A stretch of 64,000 nucleotides of DNA from Mikania micrantha (Eukaryota > Streptophyta > Magnoliopsida > Asterales > Asteraceae), in assembly GCA_009363875.1 (NCBI GenBank), contig CM018694.1, positions 1,364,001 through 1,428,000 of the forward strand, in the 5' to 3' direction. The notes below the pieces were generated by a model. It searched no databases. It saw only the letters and a program-made list of their open reading frames with translations, and had not been told where the DNA came from. The position numbers and the translations under genes were made by a program. Below, in pieces: positions 11,401-20,526 of the stretch; the first letter of the stretch is position 1; the number at the start of each line of letters is the position of its first letter.

Positions 11401-11982
11401 GAATCTATCCTTAGCCTTCTTTATGTTGTCACACATGTAACGGAAAATCATCCCCGAGAAATTGAACGGTTTGTTCAATATGAGAGCCACCATAGCTGAC
11501 CTCATCAAGTCCCTCAACTCATCGAAAGTTCCCTTCCTCATACTCAAACAATGTAGCAACACATGTGCTAAGAACTTGTATTGCAGAGGTAGCTTGCCCT
11601 TCTTGACTGATATGGAGTTGTAAGCTCCAAAGTAACGAATCCTGAGGAAACAACCTTTGATGCATCTCTCAGGAATAAGAGTTACACCATTATGTCCTCC
11701 TCCCAACTGTAATACCCTCCTAATATCAGCTTCAGATATACGAATCGCTTGTCCAAGCACATTCGCATCAATAACATAATCTTCATCTACAGAAATAACT
11801 CTTGCTGATCCCCAGAAACTCTGAATGTGTGACCTATATATCTGGCATGAATTGGAGATAGCATAATAAATCCTTGATCTCCTCAGAAACTCGATCATCG
11901 GTCTGAAATCTTGACCGTTCTTGGTTGTAGGATCCAAGTAAGCACAAACATTATGTTTGTCTCCGAAAACTAAGTTCGCCAT
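8464..11982 (-). CDS. Copia-2 ORF3, uninterrupted 1172-codon protein of unknown function
   Basis: Complete reading frame starting MANLVFGDKHN; the same MANL start is seen in Copia-1 at 24837. Regions: residues 1-240 form a conserved helical-looking domain (FLRRSRIY, QSFWGS, LPLQYKFLAHVLLHCLS, MYPRFVQMLI). About 265-340 is acidic with a PPPPPP stretch and Q/S-rich sequence. About 355-420 is Lys/Arg-rich (RRMKRKF, KPKKIKR), possibly a nuclear signal. About 420-520 is Ser/Thr/Val/Pro repeats. About 550-650 is a coiled coil. Then comes a run of 14 glutamates, further acidic sequence, and a conserved C-terminal domain (about 900-1130: GRIISYGYFHY, KGCYVVKRIDGCQYFGKA, FKFWFYDERTSEGV, DVGVSYKDMA, IARMCFTL). 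No signal peptide, membrane segment or glycoprotein feature is visible, so an envelope role is unlikely. It keeps its frame while gag and pol beside it are broken. Confidence 0.85.
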   Translation of the reverse strand: MANLVFGDKHNVCAYLDPTTKNGQDFRPMIEFLRRSRIYYAISNSCQIYRSHIQSFWGSARVISVDEDYVIDANVLGQAIRISEADIRRVLQLGGGHNGVTLIPERCIKGCFLRIRYFGAYNSISVKKGKLPLQYKFLAHVLLHCLSMRKGTFDELRDLMRSAMVALILNKPFNFSGMIFRYMCDNIKKAKDRFYMYPRFVQMLIDERMPEGMLPREAGDLLKLKHMTDSSLGQVRVYQRTGDAVLEKDLICHCARANYVAPENDAWRHDESESDNEDVEADDTQAPPPPPPRQQPRKTTGQSSQSTSQARSFQEQSSQEPLEVDMSEHQTEADVAGNDEAESSDTESEFEMVQEGNHMVRRMKRKFVEKAAEEREEKDDPIFIPEEPESSKPKKIKRIAKRGPYEKKKSKNAKTTVSSPVIVTSVPISDSPIITTSVSVSASLVITSVPVSIIHASTVQTPEFVQVASFTPSFVEATTVSTSLPETVIPQDSLPRGDLFSGLDDLGDINFTDYDDSEIKRRLSVLSKEFEEYKQGKEKEVAKKPSSSTSGLNELKAQMDLMMKWKEQEVAEKKVLKDKISELEFFVKMQYDDIVELKNENMDLRIKIRELEKNMTKSEASSSKVEKVVVDLDIDEEEKIEEEEEEEEEEEEEEVDYGDTDVDEHPNDTDFDGDGGAGGDTGGVVGSFGSLNSVTGAIVVYTLSKLATDAVPLTSVSSDRARNCTEVVFEDLDVIEHPMAILDYSLPTFLDLFKMNSDIDLQRNIIEVQVDQEIEEGEIIGDYSVQDYQSIFDDDKDDDDDDLMFDFEEYDDTDLSDFDKDVIDEELLNLNMMKKMFEAGSMTSTTLNPVKVKTNMDLWNEIQDETKYIIDHLHSFKIMREEYEDKDPENLTKQSTKFKIGSKSKMIGRIISYGYFHYIPGSLPDKGCYVVKRIDGCQYFGKATDMMSLPAFECKDLSRLRMIKPIQTRHNEIFENLLKKEARFGWSLLSPQFRERFKDYVKPTVYKRRRLRKVEQDWNSYFKFWFYDERTSEGVIVLKQDDDWRVIRMLDPIWIVNCSRDDIFLLDSAQIYAEDGFHDVGVSYKDMAIQYQTIARMCFTLRIHSGCNWNDVNYLYTELMELQKERDERDDRLMAEILAKIPRSVVIRAVDNVVTEDIGESSGVKDKVADQD

Positions 11983-12005
11983 ATCTACAATTAGAAATAA
12001 AAAAA
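11983..12005 (-). promoter_or_regulatory. Splice-acceptor-like site just before Copia-2 ORF3 ATG
   Basis: Minus strand 'ttctaattgtag' is followed by AT and then the ATG. Copia-1 has 'ttgttttaattgcag', AT, ATG at the same place (24820-24839). A matching acceptor before the start codon in both copies suggests a spliced ORF3 messenger; splicing itself is inferred. Confidence 0.5.
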
Positions 12006-12059
12006 ATTAGCAACAAATTTAATCAAAAATTAACAAAAATTAAAAATTTTAAAAAAAAT

Positions 12060-12910
12060 TCTAAGTAAAACAGCGAACCTATTCTCATTAGACAAACCTA
12101 ATGCTAGACGAACCTATTAACCAGACGAACCTAATCATCAGACAAACCTTTTGAGCGAACCTTCATGTGAACGAACCTTATATCACACGAACCTGTTGGT
12201 CAAACGAACCTTGACAAAAAGGTTCGGTTGATTTGAAATTCAGAGGTTCGCCACGAACCTTTTAGATTCAAACGAACCTATAAGGTTCGGCGAACCTTTG
12301 TTCATTCACACGAACCTGTTCAAACAGCGAACCATTTCCAGATTTGAAATCAAAAATTTCAAAACCTCGAATTTGATAATAAAATTTAACACCCAAGTTC
12401 GAAACATGTCGATGAACAACTTTAATGAAGATGATTTGTCCAATTTTTAGATTTTAACCGGTTTTAAGTCAATTTTCAGGTTCGATTATAAAATTTCTAA
12501 AAACACTCAGATCTCTCAAATTACTCGGTCAAATTCCAAAATTTCTACCTAGAAATGTTCACGAGATGATTCTGAATCTAATGATAACAATAAAAAGTTC
12601 TGAGAGGTCAAAGATAAAAAACGAAAAAATCTCTCGAGGGTTCGTCGTCTGTGAAAAAGATGAAAGTGACGAACCATTTTCGCGAACCCTATATATATAC
12701 CTCACGAACCTTTGCAGCGAACCATGGTAACGAACCATTTAGCAACGAACCATTTTCAACGAACCATTGTCACGAACCTTTCTTGCGAACCATTTCAGCG
12801 AACCTAGCTACACACAGCTAGCGAACCTAAATGGCGAACCTTACCAACGAACCCTTTCTGCGAACCTTCTCAAACCTTCACCAAACGAACCTTTTTCAAA
12901 ACTTGAATTT
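12060..12910 (-). promoter_or_regulatory. GGTTCG array with TATA box upstream of Copia-2 ORF3
   Basis: Plus strand reads as dense 'cgaacct' and 'gaaccat' units in two blocks, 12075-12330 and 12630-12895. On the minus strand the block at 12895-12705 ends at a TATA box, 'gtatatatatag' (12700-12689). This repeats the LTR order of array then TATA. About 700 nt of leader follows to the ORF3 start. An internal ORF3 promoter is the simplest reading; activity is not shown. Confidence 0.5.
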
Positions 12911-14078
12911 TCTTTTAATTTCAAAACTAATTCATATTTAATTGTTCCAAAGTCAAACAAATAATCAAAAATTATTGATTTAACATCAGATAAAAAATTA
13001 AAATCTTTTTGGAATTTTTCAAATTTTCAGAACAAATAAACCACAAAATTATCAAAATAACTACACTAAAAAAATAAAATCTTTTTGTTTGAGAAAGATC
13101 CTGATATGAGATCATATTATTTTACAATTTTCAACACATCTGTATGTATTATCTCAAATATTATCTGCAAATTACAAGTTTAAGATGATTGTCAGTATAC
13201 TTATCCTTTTAAATTTATCACTTAGTCAAAAATAAGTTTAAAACAAGATTATGAAAACACTTTATAATAATCCATTTACTTGAACACATTCCCGATTTGT
13301 GAATAACTAATCAAACATAAATGTTCTCAAACTTATAATTTCAATTTCAACTAATCTGATCATGTAAAAATATAACAGAATTTCTTTTTGAAAATAACAA
13401 AATAGAAAACAATTTGAAATTGTTCAAGATCTTGGAATCAAGGTTGATACTTACGTATTCTCAAATGATCCAGAAAATGAACGAAACAATAATTTAAGAC
13501 TAAGCTTTTAACAATCAGTTCGATATTTTCATATACGCAGAGATTGTCCAAATCTTAATCAGAACCAAGAAAACAAATTTGAATTGTTTAAAGCTATAAC
13601 AATCAGGTCGATACGTAAGTATACGCAAAGAATGTTCCAGCTTTAAACTAAAATAAAAGAAAAACAAAATCAGAATTTCTTTTAAAAATTAAACACATGA
13701 TCAAACTAGTACTTTTAACTTTTTGTTCAAAAACATTCTGTCAGAAAAATTACCACTCTTTCAGGACAAAACTAAGTACTGCATTCTAAGCATCTGTTTC
13801 TTATAAAGTATAATCAAAAATTTGTTTAAACTTATCCTAACTAAGTTATATACCTACCAACACATCACTCTTAATACATGTAATTACTTTTAATTTTTAA
13901 TAACACATACAGATATGTTTCCAAATGCAAATAATGTACTATCATTTCTGATTATGTAAAATCAATTTCTCAGATTTTTGATTTTTTAATGTTTTTAAAT
14001 TTTTCAAACTTTTCTCCCCCTAAAAACAAAAACACAAAATAAAAATAAAAAATCTGATGTTAATTCAATAAAAAATGA
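12911..14078 (-). repeat. Copia-2 spacer between pol and ORF3, conserved non-coding
   Basis: AT-rich sequence without an ORF but clearly shared with 22683-23990 (Copia-1) and 56787-57920 (Copia-5). It contains degenerate internal repeats of the type 'cgacctgattgtta' plus 'gaacaattcaaatttg'. A donor-like GTAAGTAT occurs on the minus strand near 13454. An extra polypurine tract lies at 14011-14024. Confidence 0.6.
14011..14024 (-). other. Internal polypurine-tract copy, Copia-2
   Basis: Minus strand 'tttagggggagaaaa' lies about 55 nt after the pol stop. The same sequence lies just after pol at 22752-22765 and 56842-56855, and the core TTTAGGGGGAG also abuts the Copia-5 3' LTR. Multiplied PPT copies are a described Sirevirus trait. 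Confidence 0.7.
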
Positions 14079-16285
14079 TTATGAAGGAATTTGATTCTTG
14101 ATTACCTCACCCATGACCCTTATCCCATTTAATTTGAGTAAGTACTCAAAACGTTGTTTATCAAAGGCCTTGGTGAGAAGGTCTGCCCTTTGCTCGTTTG
14201 TGTGTATTTTCACCACATCAATCAGTTTCTTTTCATAGCAATTGCGTATGAAATGAAATCGAATATCAATGTGTTTAGAACGTGAATAATACACTGGATT
14301 ATTGGTAATCGCAATTGCAGCCTCATTATCTACATGAATCGGGGTAGTTAAAAAATTAAGTCCATAGTCTCTCATCTGTTGTTGTATCCACAAGACTTGG
14401 GAACAACAACTGGCAGCTGCTACATATTCAGCTTCACATGTAGATGTAGCAACAGATGTCTGTTTCTTACACTGCCATGAGACTAATCTCTCCCCTAGAA
14501 ACTGAGAAACGAATGCAGAATGCATCCATAATCTTGAATCCCATGATTACGCTCCAGCTCGGCATACAAACTCTCCTCATTTGTAATCTGTCGCCTCGTC
14601 TGTACTCCAACAGACGGATCTCCAATGATTTGTTTAACAGGGTGATTCACATGTACTCTGGACACTGGCACTTGCGGGACTCCAACACCATGATCAAGAT
14701 TTGTGATATTCTGATCTTCATCTTGATCTTGAGAAATAGCATCTTCAAAAATATCCTGATCATCCTCCGATGACCAATCAACATTAACAGCTTCTGAAGT
14801 GCCTTCTCCTGTTGGATGAGTATCTTCAGCTGGATGAGAAATTCCTGTATCTTCACAATTTTGTAAATCGTATAACATCTGCAAAGAAATTTCATCATCA
14901 GTAACAATAGGAGACAAATTAAAAGACTCGAAAAGTTTATCATAATCGAATAACCAATCTGGACCTTTGCCTTCTGGTATAGGTGTATGTCGTTTAACAT
15001 CCACATTATACCAGAGTTCCACAATACCCGTACGTTTGTTAAACACACGTTTATTTGGAAGACTATAGCCCAGAAAGAAACCTTCTTCAACCTTAGAGTT
15101 GAATTTAGCATCTTTCTTGAGCATGGTACAAGGAGCCCCGAAAGGTTCCAAGTGTTCCAAATTTGGTTTCCGATTCTGAAGAAGTTCATAACAAGTCTTG
15201 TTATATCGTTTGACAATCAACACTCTGTTGAGAGTAAAACAAGCGGTCGCTACAGCTTCACTCCAGAAAGTAATGGGCAGCTTAGAATCAGCAAGCATCG
15301 TCCGAGCAGACTCTATCAATGTACGATTCTTCCTTTCAGCTACACCGTTCATTTGTGGTTCATACGGTGCACTAAATTGCTGCTGGATGCCCTTTGAATC
15401 ACAGAAAGTTTCCATATTCTGATTCTTAAATTCTGTCCCATTGTCTGATCGAACCCGCCTAACCCTCAACTTGTACAAAGTCTCCAATCTGTTCACAAGC
15501 AAAACAAAATTTTCATAAGTTTCAGATTTAAATTTTAAGAACATAACCCATGAAAACCTAGAAAAATCATCGGTCACTACAAAACAATATGATTCACCTC
15601 CAATACTTTTCACATTAATCGGACCAAACAGATCCATGTGAAGAAGTTCTAGAGGTTTATCAATAGAAAAAACAGTTTTAGTCTTATGTGACCTCCTTTT
15701 CTGTTTGCCTTTCTTACACGAAACACACACATCAGGTAATTTGAAATGTTTAACCGGTACACCATCAACCAAGTGATTGTGTACAAGATGATTCATCTTT
15801 CTGATATGTATGTGACCCATTCTCCTGTGCCAAGACCGAGTATCCTGTTCTGTGGCCTTTGACACCAAACAAGTCTCAACTTTGTTAACTGTCTCCGCCT
15901 TTGCCATGTCTAAAACATACAGATCTTTACACCTGTCAGCAGTCATTAAAATCCAGTCTTCAGGAATTTGAATTCCTTGTTTGAGCACATAACACTTCTT
16001 CTCATCAAACAAAACCTTATAACCTTTATCACTTATCTGAGACACACTCAACAGATTATTAGTTAACTCTTTGCAATAGTTTACATTATCAAATGACACT
16101 TTACCGTTAGTCAAACTACCACTACCGGTAATTTGACCACCTTTATCTCCGGCAAAATTAACATAACAACCATTCATCTCCCTAAAATCTTTCAACAAAC
16201 TGATCTCTCCTGTCATGTGCCTGGAGCATCCACTATCAACAATCCAGCGACTGTTGATATGGCCCATGAATGCATCCTGCACCAT
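14079..16285 (-). pseudogene. pol: Copia-2 pol: protease, integrase, RNase H end; RT deleted
   Basis: The 596-codon frame 16285-14495 starts with the protease motif WIVDSGCSRHMTG, then the GAG-pre-integrase zinc region (WHRRMGHIHI ... CVSCKKGKQK) and a complete integrase core with HMDLFG, TDDFSRFSW, SDNGTEFKN and GVAERKNRT. It runs through the linker ending GVQTRRQITNEE. A one-base loss near 14530 shifts the frame. The adjacent frame (14525-14079) reads MHSAFVSQ joined directly to FLGERLVSW, which belongs to RNase H. Compared with Copia-1, about 1.1 kb is missing (counterpart of 21119-22256), including the YVDD region. The join sits at a shared CTCA(G). The element cannot make RT. Confidence 0.9.
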
Positions 16286-16310
16286 AAATTAAAACAAAAT
16301 TTGATCAGTA
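16270..16310 (-). other. Gag-pol boundary with acceptor-like sequence
   Basis: Minus strand 'ttgttttaatttatggtgcag' minus its first base ends at 16277; its TTGTTTTAATT core is the same as that before Copia-1 ORF3. Gag frame stops (TGA) about 35 nt earlier, and pol opens in the +1 frame with its own ATG at 16285. In Copia-1 (6721-6760) the same region is one base shorter, which puts pol in the gag frame. Confidence 0.35.
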
Positions 16311-16457
16311 CCAAAAGGGATGACTCCCGCCTTTTCGGCGTTGAGTCTCCCCGAACAGCCTCCTGCCGTTCGATCTTGATGAACTACTTTAAAACCCATC
16401 TTCCAAGTATTCATCATTTCTCACATCAAATCTATCACCTGACCTATATCTGGATTT

Positions 16458-19307
16458 CTAACAAAACTTTGAATTAACATTTTGTTTTGAAAATCCTTTA
16501 TGAAGAAAATTATCATAAAATTCATCATCAGATGATGATGACCTGTTCAAAACTCTTTTACCTTTTAATTTATTATTAAAAACTTGTTTTTTCTGAAATT
16601 TTTCATCCTTAACCCAGACACATTCAGGATCAAATTTCCTGAGAATTTTCATCTCTTCCTCACTAGGCTTTACCCTCCTAGGATTCCCACTGGCATGGAT
16701 CACACAATTGTCATTAACAGAAGTTTTCTTCTTGACTTTGTGATTTGGACAATTAACAGAAATATGCCCTTTTCCTCCACAGGTGAAACACTGTCGTGTT
16801 TCTCGTGGAGTAAAGGCATGAAATCTATTACAAATATCCATATCACATTCAGCAATAACATGACCCAGTTTCCCGCATCTGTAGCATTTCCTTGATGACA
16901 CTTTCTTTGGCTTTTCATCACACACCTTAGATGATTCCAAAGACTTGGATGCTACAGATGGAAATAAAACCTTTTTCTTCAAAACAGTGGCTTTAATTTT
17001 GTCATTCTTTTGATAAGTCTTTGATTTTCCCTTGTTTCCAACCCCACTCTTGTTAACCTTGTCAACAACTTTGACAAACTTCTTGTCAATCTTTTTAAAA
17101 ATTTCTCTGATTTTTGAAAAACTTTGCTTGACTCTCCTTTTTGTGTAGTTGAAGATTCAACAAACACAATTGGCTTGACAGTAGAAGTAGTTTTGACTTT
17201 TAGGTTTGATTTAGAAACAGTCTTTTGTTTAGCCATTGAATTCCCCGCAGATTTTACTTCAGATTTTGATTTCTGAAAAACTGGACTCTTCTTTTCAACA
17301 GACTTTGCCTTTTGATGACCAATCATCCTTAGAATATCATATGAATATTCTAAATCAGTAATGTCCTCAATTATAGGAGCATCATTGTCAACAAATTCAC
17401 TCTCATGATCAGATTCACTCTCCTTTAATGAAATAGGATCAATTTCTAAATCCGGTTCAAGTTGTGGTCTTGGTGCAAAACTAAAAGGAGGTGGAACAGA
17501 ATGAAAACCAATCCCAGAATTATCTCGAGATCTTTGCATAGCCGCAAAATGATCAATGACAAATGCGGAATTCTGATAATTCTCAAGCTTGGCTTTGTTC
17601 AACTCAGCTTCAGCTTTTGCAGCCGATAACTCAACTTTCAACTTCTGAACTGAATCCAGATGCACATAAACAGCGTGATTATTCTATAAAACCTTGATTT
17701 TTAAATCTTCGTTCTCTTTACTAAGATCAATTATCTTCTTATCAAACGCCTTTTCTTTTGAAATCAATTTCTTGTTTGCTTCTGTGCATACTCATAGATC
17801 AGAAGTCAACTGTGAGTTCATCTCTGAGTCTATCTATCATCTCATACAAATCACTCTGTACCTCAGTCATCTCATCAATCTTCTCCTTTCCTTTTCCTGA
17901 TTCTTCTTCCAAAGAAGCCATGAAAGCACCCATAAGATCATCATACTTAACCCCCCAGTCATAGCCCTCATCAGCTTGACTAACCAGCGCTTTAGAAGAT
18001 GATTCTTCAGATTTCTCTTTCTTTTTCTGATAATCTTCCTTAGGCTTGAATGGATTCAGATTACCTTGCTTCTTGGGATTTTTGCACTCTCTTGCAAAAT
18101 GACCATGTTCACCACAGTTATAACACTGTGTAGATTTTGGATTAAATCCAAACTTTGTGTTCCGGTCAAAAGTAAATTTCTTCCCAGTTTTCTTCTCATA
18201 TCGGTTAATTCTGCGAATAACACTCGCCAATGCCCACTGTGTATCAATAAGCTCCATCTCGTCCTCATCTATCTTAGCATAGTCTTCAAAAGTCAAATTT
18301 GCATTTCCAATTCTTCCAGCTACCTGCTCATCATATGCACTCACTACACATGATAAAATAGACATATGATCTTTCACTGCTTCAACTGTAACTTTTCCCA
18401 AATTTGAAGTATTAAGCTGTACTGGTGGTGATGTAGATTCAGACTTTTTCTCATTGATCGGACAATGTGAACTAGAACTTGAAGGTACAGAAGAACTCTG
18501 AGTAGTTTCAGAAGTTCTAGACACAAAGGCAGTCTGTATCTTTGCAGATGCAGCAGGAGGTGTAGCAACTGAACCACCATACAAAGAAGGGTCTTGAGTG
18601 ACATTTACCCGTCTTGCTTTACATTTGTCCTTCATTTCTTGTTCCTCCAGTTTCTGAATAAACTCTACCAATGTCAATCCAGGTAGGTTTTCTCTCAATA
18701 TGAGCACCAAAGAGTTCCATTTGTCAGGTAATGCATCAGCCAAACAGTCTATCTTCTCATCCTCTGAATACTCAATACCATATTTTCTCACTTCAGTTAA
18801 CAAGTGTCTGTATCTGGTAATTAAAGCATCCAAAGTTTCATTTCCTATGATATTGAAATTTTCAAACTCCTTTCTGATGTTAGTAGCCTTCATTTTCTTC
18901 AGATTGGTATTTCCTTCAACTCTTGCCTTTAATGCATTCCAAAGACTGTAAGCCGTCTTATGTTCATCAAACTGATGTAAAATTTGATTGGGAATGGCTT
19001 GACTCAATAACCAATACGCTTTCTTATCTGAGTCATACTTTTTCCTTTCATCTACATCCAATCTTTCCAATAGTTGAAACAAATCAGTACCAACTACTCT
19101 TGGTCTCTCATAAGGAGATAAGATTCTTTCCCATAAATTTGTATCCGTGCCATTCAGATGAGTCTCAAATCGTCCTTTCCAACTGTCATAATCAGCTAAA
19201 TCCAATAGCTTTGGCACTTTATTTGTACTACCCACTTCATTCTCACTGATTAAAATGTTCTGAAGTTTGGAATTCTGACTTGCCATCGCAGCGTACATGT
19301 CAGACAT
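16458..19307 (-). pseudogene. gag: Copia-2 gag (frameshifted)
   Basis: Three frames make up one gag. 19307-17799 (502 codons) starts MSDMYAAMASQNSK and holds the DUF4219-like WKGRFETHL segment, the UBN2-type domain and an intact knuckle CYNCGEHGHFAREC (about 18084-18125). A stop and frameshift follow near 17799. 17665-16979 carries the coiled coil end and the region with HSVPPPFSFAPRPQ. 16982-16458 carries two more knuckles, CYRCGKLGHVIAEC and CFTCGGKGHISVNC. It ends TAG at 16458, earlier than Copia-1 gag, and more stops follow before pol. Capsid could still be made from the first frame, but nucleocapsid would be lost. Confidence 0.88.
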
Positions 19308-20010
19308 GATTTTAGAAATGAAAGCAGCGAACCTTTTTCCAAAAAATCACTAGCCGAACCTCAAACGAACCTCAGCCGAACCTCAGCCGAACCTATGGAT
19401 AAAATTTTGTCTTAGCCGAACCTTCAGACGAACCTCAGCCGAACCTATGGACTAATATTCGTCTTTTGAGCAGCGAACCTTTAAGCAACGAACGTTGAAC
19501 TCACGAACCTTTGCACAGACAAACCAAGAAACTGGCGAACCTTTAGTTCAAACGAACCCTCAGCCGAACTATACACAGTAAACAACGAACCTCTGCCGAA
19601 CTATCACCCAAACTTGCCGAACCTTGACAAAAATCTTTGCCGAACCTTCGCCGAACTATAGCCGAACCTCTGCCGAACCTTCAGCGAACTATCAAACGAA
19701 CCCTCTGAAAAATCTTCTAGCAGCGAACCTTTGTCTTCAGCAAGTCACAGGTTCGTCCCACGAACCTGTGGCGCTGATTTTGAAATTTTTGAGCGGGAAA
19801 CCTTCCAAAACTTCAAAAAATCCTCCCAAATCTCTACCAAAACACCTCCAAAACTTCAATTGTTGTAAATCAACAACAATTGATGATAAACACAGTCACT
19901 AATCACTAGAAAATCAATCAAGAAGAAAATAGAAAGTAGCCATTGATGAACTTCATATCTTCAAATCTTCAATTGTTTGAAATCCTTGAATTTGTAGTGT
20001 AGAACTTCAC
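19308..20010 (-). repeat. Copia-2 leader with GGTTCG array
   Basis: Non-coding leader. Plus strand 19327-19770 is packed with 'cgaacct', 'gccgaacct' and 'gaactat' units, more than 20 in about 450 bp. 19780-20010 is plain AT-rich leader without repeats. Confidence 0.8.
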
Positions 20011-20015
20011 CAAAC

Positions 20016-20027
20016 TCTCTGATACCA
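20016..20027 (-). other. Copia-2 primer-binding site
   Basis: Minus strand 'tggtatcagaga' starts one base after the 5' LTR and matches the initiator-Met tRNA complement over the first 11 bases. Confidence 0.88.
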
Positions 20028-20028
20028 C

Positions 20029-20521
20029 TGTTGGTTTGGTGAATTAAATCTCCAAATGATTAGGATCGAATAAGAAGTTCTACGAACTATTAACGATGTG
20101 CGGAATCCATTGTTAATATGTATAAAACTCAAGATCACAAGCAATTCATAAAACAAATCTTGTATTATCAACCAATGATTACAAGACTCAATCAGAATTA
20201 CTGACTTCTCACACAGAGAGAATCAGCAGATCTATCCCCAAAAGTTCTGTCTAAGTTCTAAACACAACTACTATATATACTACAGACCAGCGAACCTTAG
20301 GTTCGTCAGCCGAACCCTAAGGTTCGCTGAGCAAACCCTTAGGTTCGTTAGCCGAACCATCTCAAGGTTTATAGGTTCGCCGAACCTATCAACACAATAG
20401 GTTCGCCGAACCTGCCTAGGTTCGTGGGCCAGACAAACCTTGGCAAACCTTAAACGAACCTTTACAAGAACAAAATAAATACAACTTTTGAATAGCAAAC
20501 AATTACAAAAATGCACTAACA
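20029..20521 (-). repeat. Copia-2 5' LTR
   Basis: 493 bp, identical to 7939-8431 apart from four substitutions (a 'gtagat/gcagat' site, a 'ccatcg/ccagcg' site, and two in 'aggcgaac/agacaaac'). TATA at 20280-20271 on the minus strand. Confidence 0.95.
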
Positions 20522-20526
20522 ATTCT

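Larger units (their letters stand above)
7939..20521 (-). mobile_element. Copia-2, young RT-deleted Sirevirus-like element nested in Copia-1
   Basis: Two 493-bp LTRs (7939-8431 and 20029-20521) are flanked by ATTCT on both sides (7934-7938 and 20522-20526). I count four differences between the LTRs (about 0.8%), so insertion is recent. In its own direction (minus) it carries PBS, leader, gag, PR-IN, a truncated RNase H, spacer, ORF3, PPT and LTR. The reverse transcriptase domain is missing and gag is frameshifted, but ORF3 is intact. It is non-autonomous now. Whether it lost RT before or after insertion cannot be told from one copy. Confidence 0.95.

Noticed and set aside
8464..11982. Retroviral envelope gene
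   Set aside because: It has the position of an env-like gene, but no signal peptide, membrane anchor or glycoprotein pattern is visible.
12060..12910. CRISPR-like or satellite array
   Set aside because: Spacing is irregular, motifs are short and in both orientations, and the setting is a plant retrotransposon.
16277..16320. A gag-pol intron wholly within the gap after the gag stop
   Set aside because: The gap is only about 35 nt, below the usual minimum for plant introns. Only the acceptor half is kept as a possibility.
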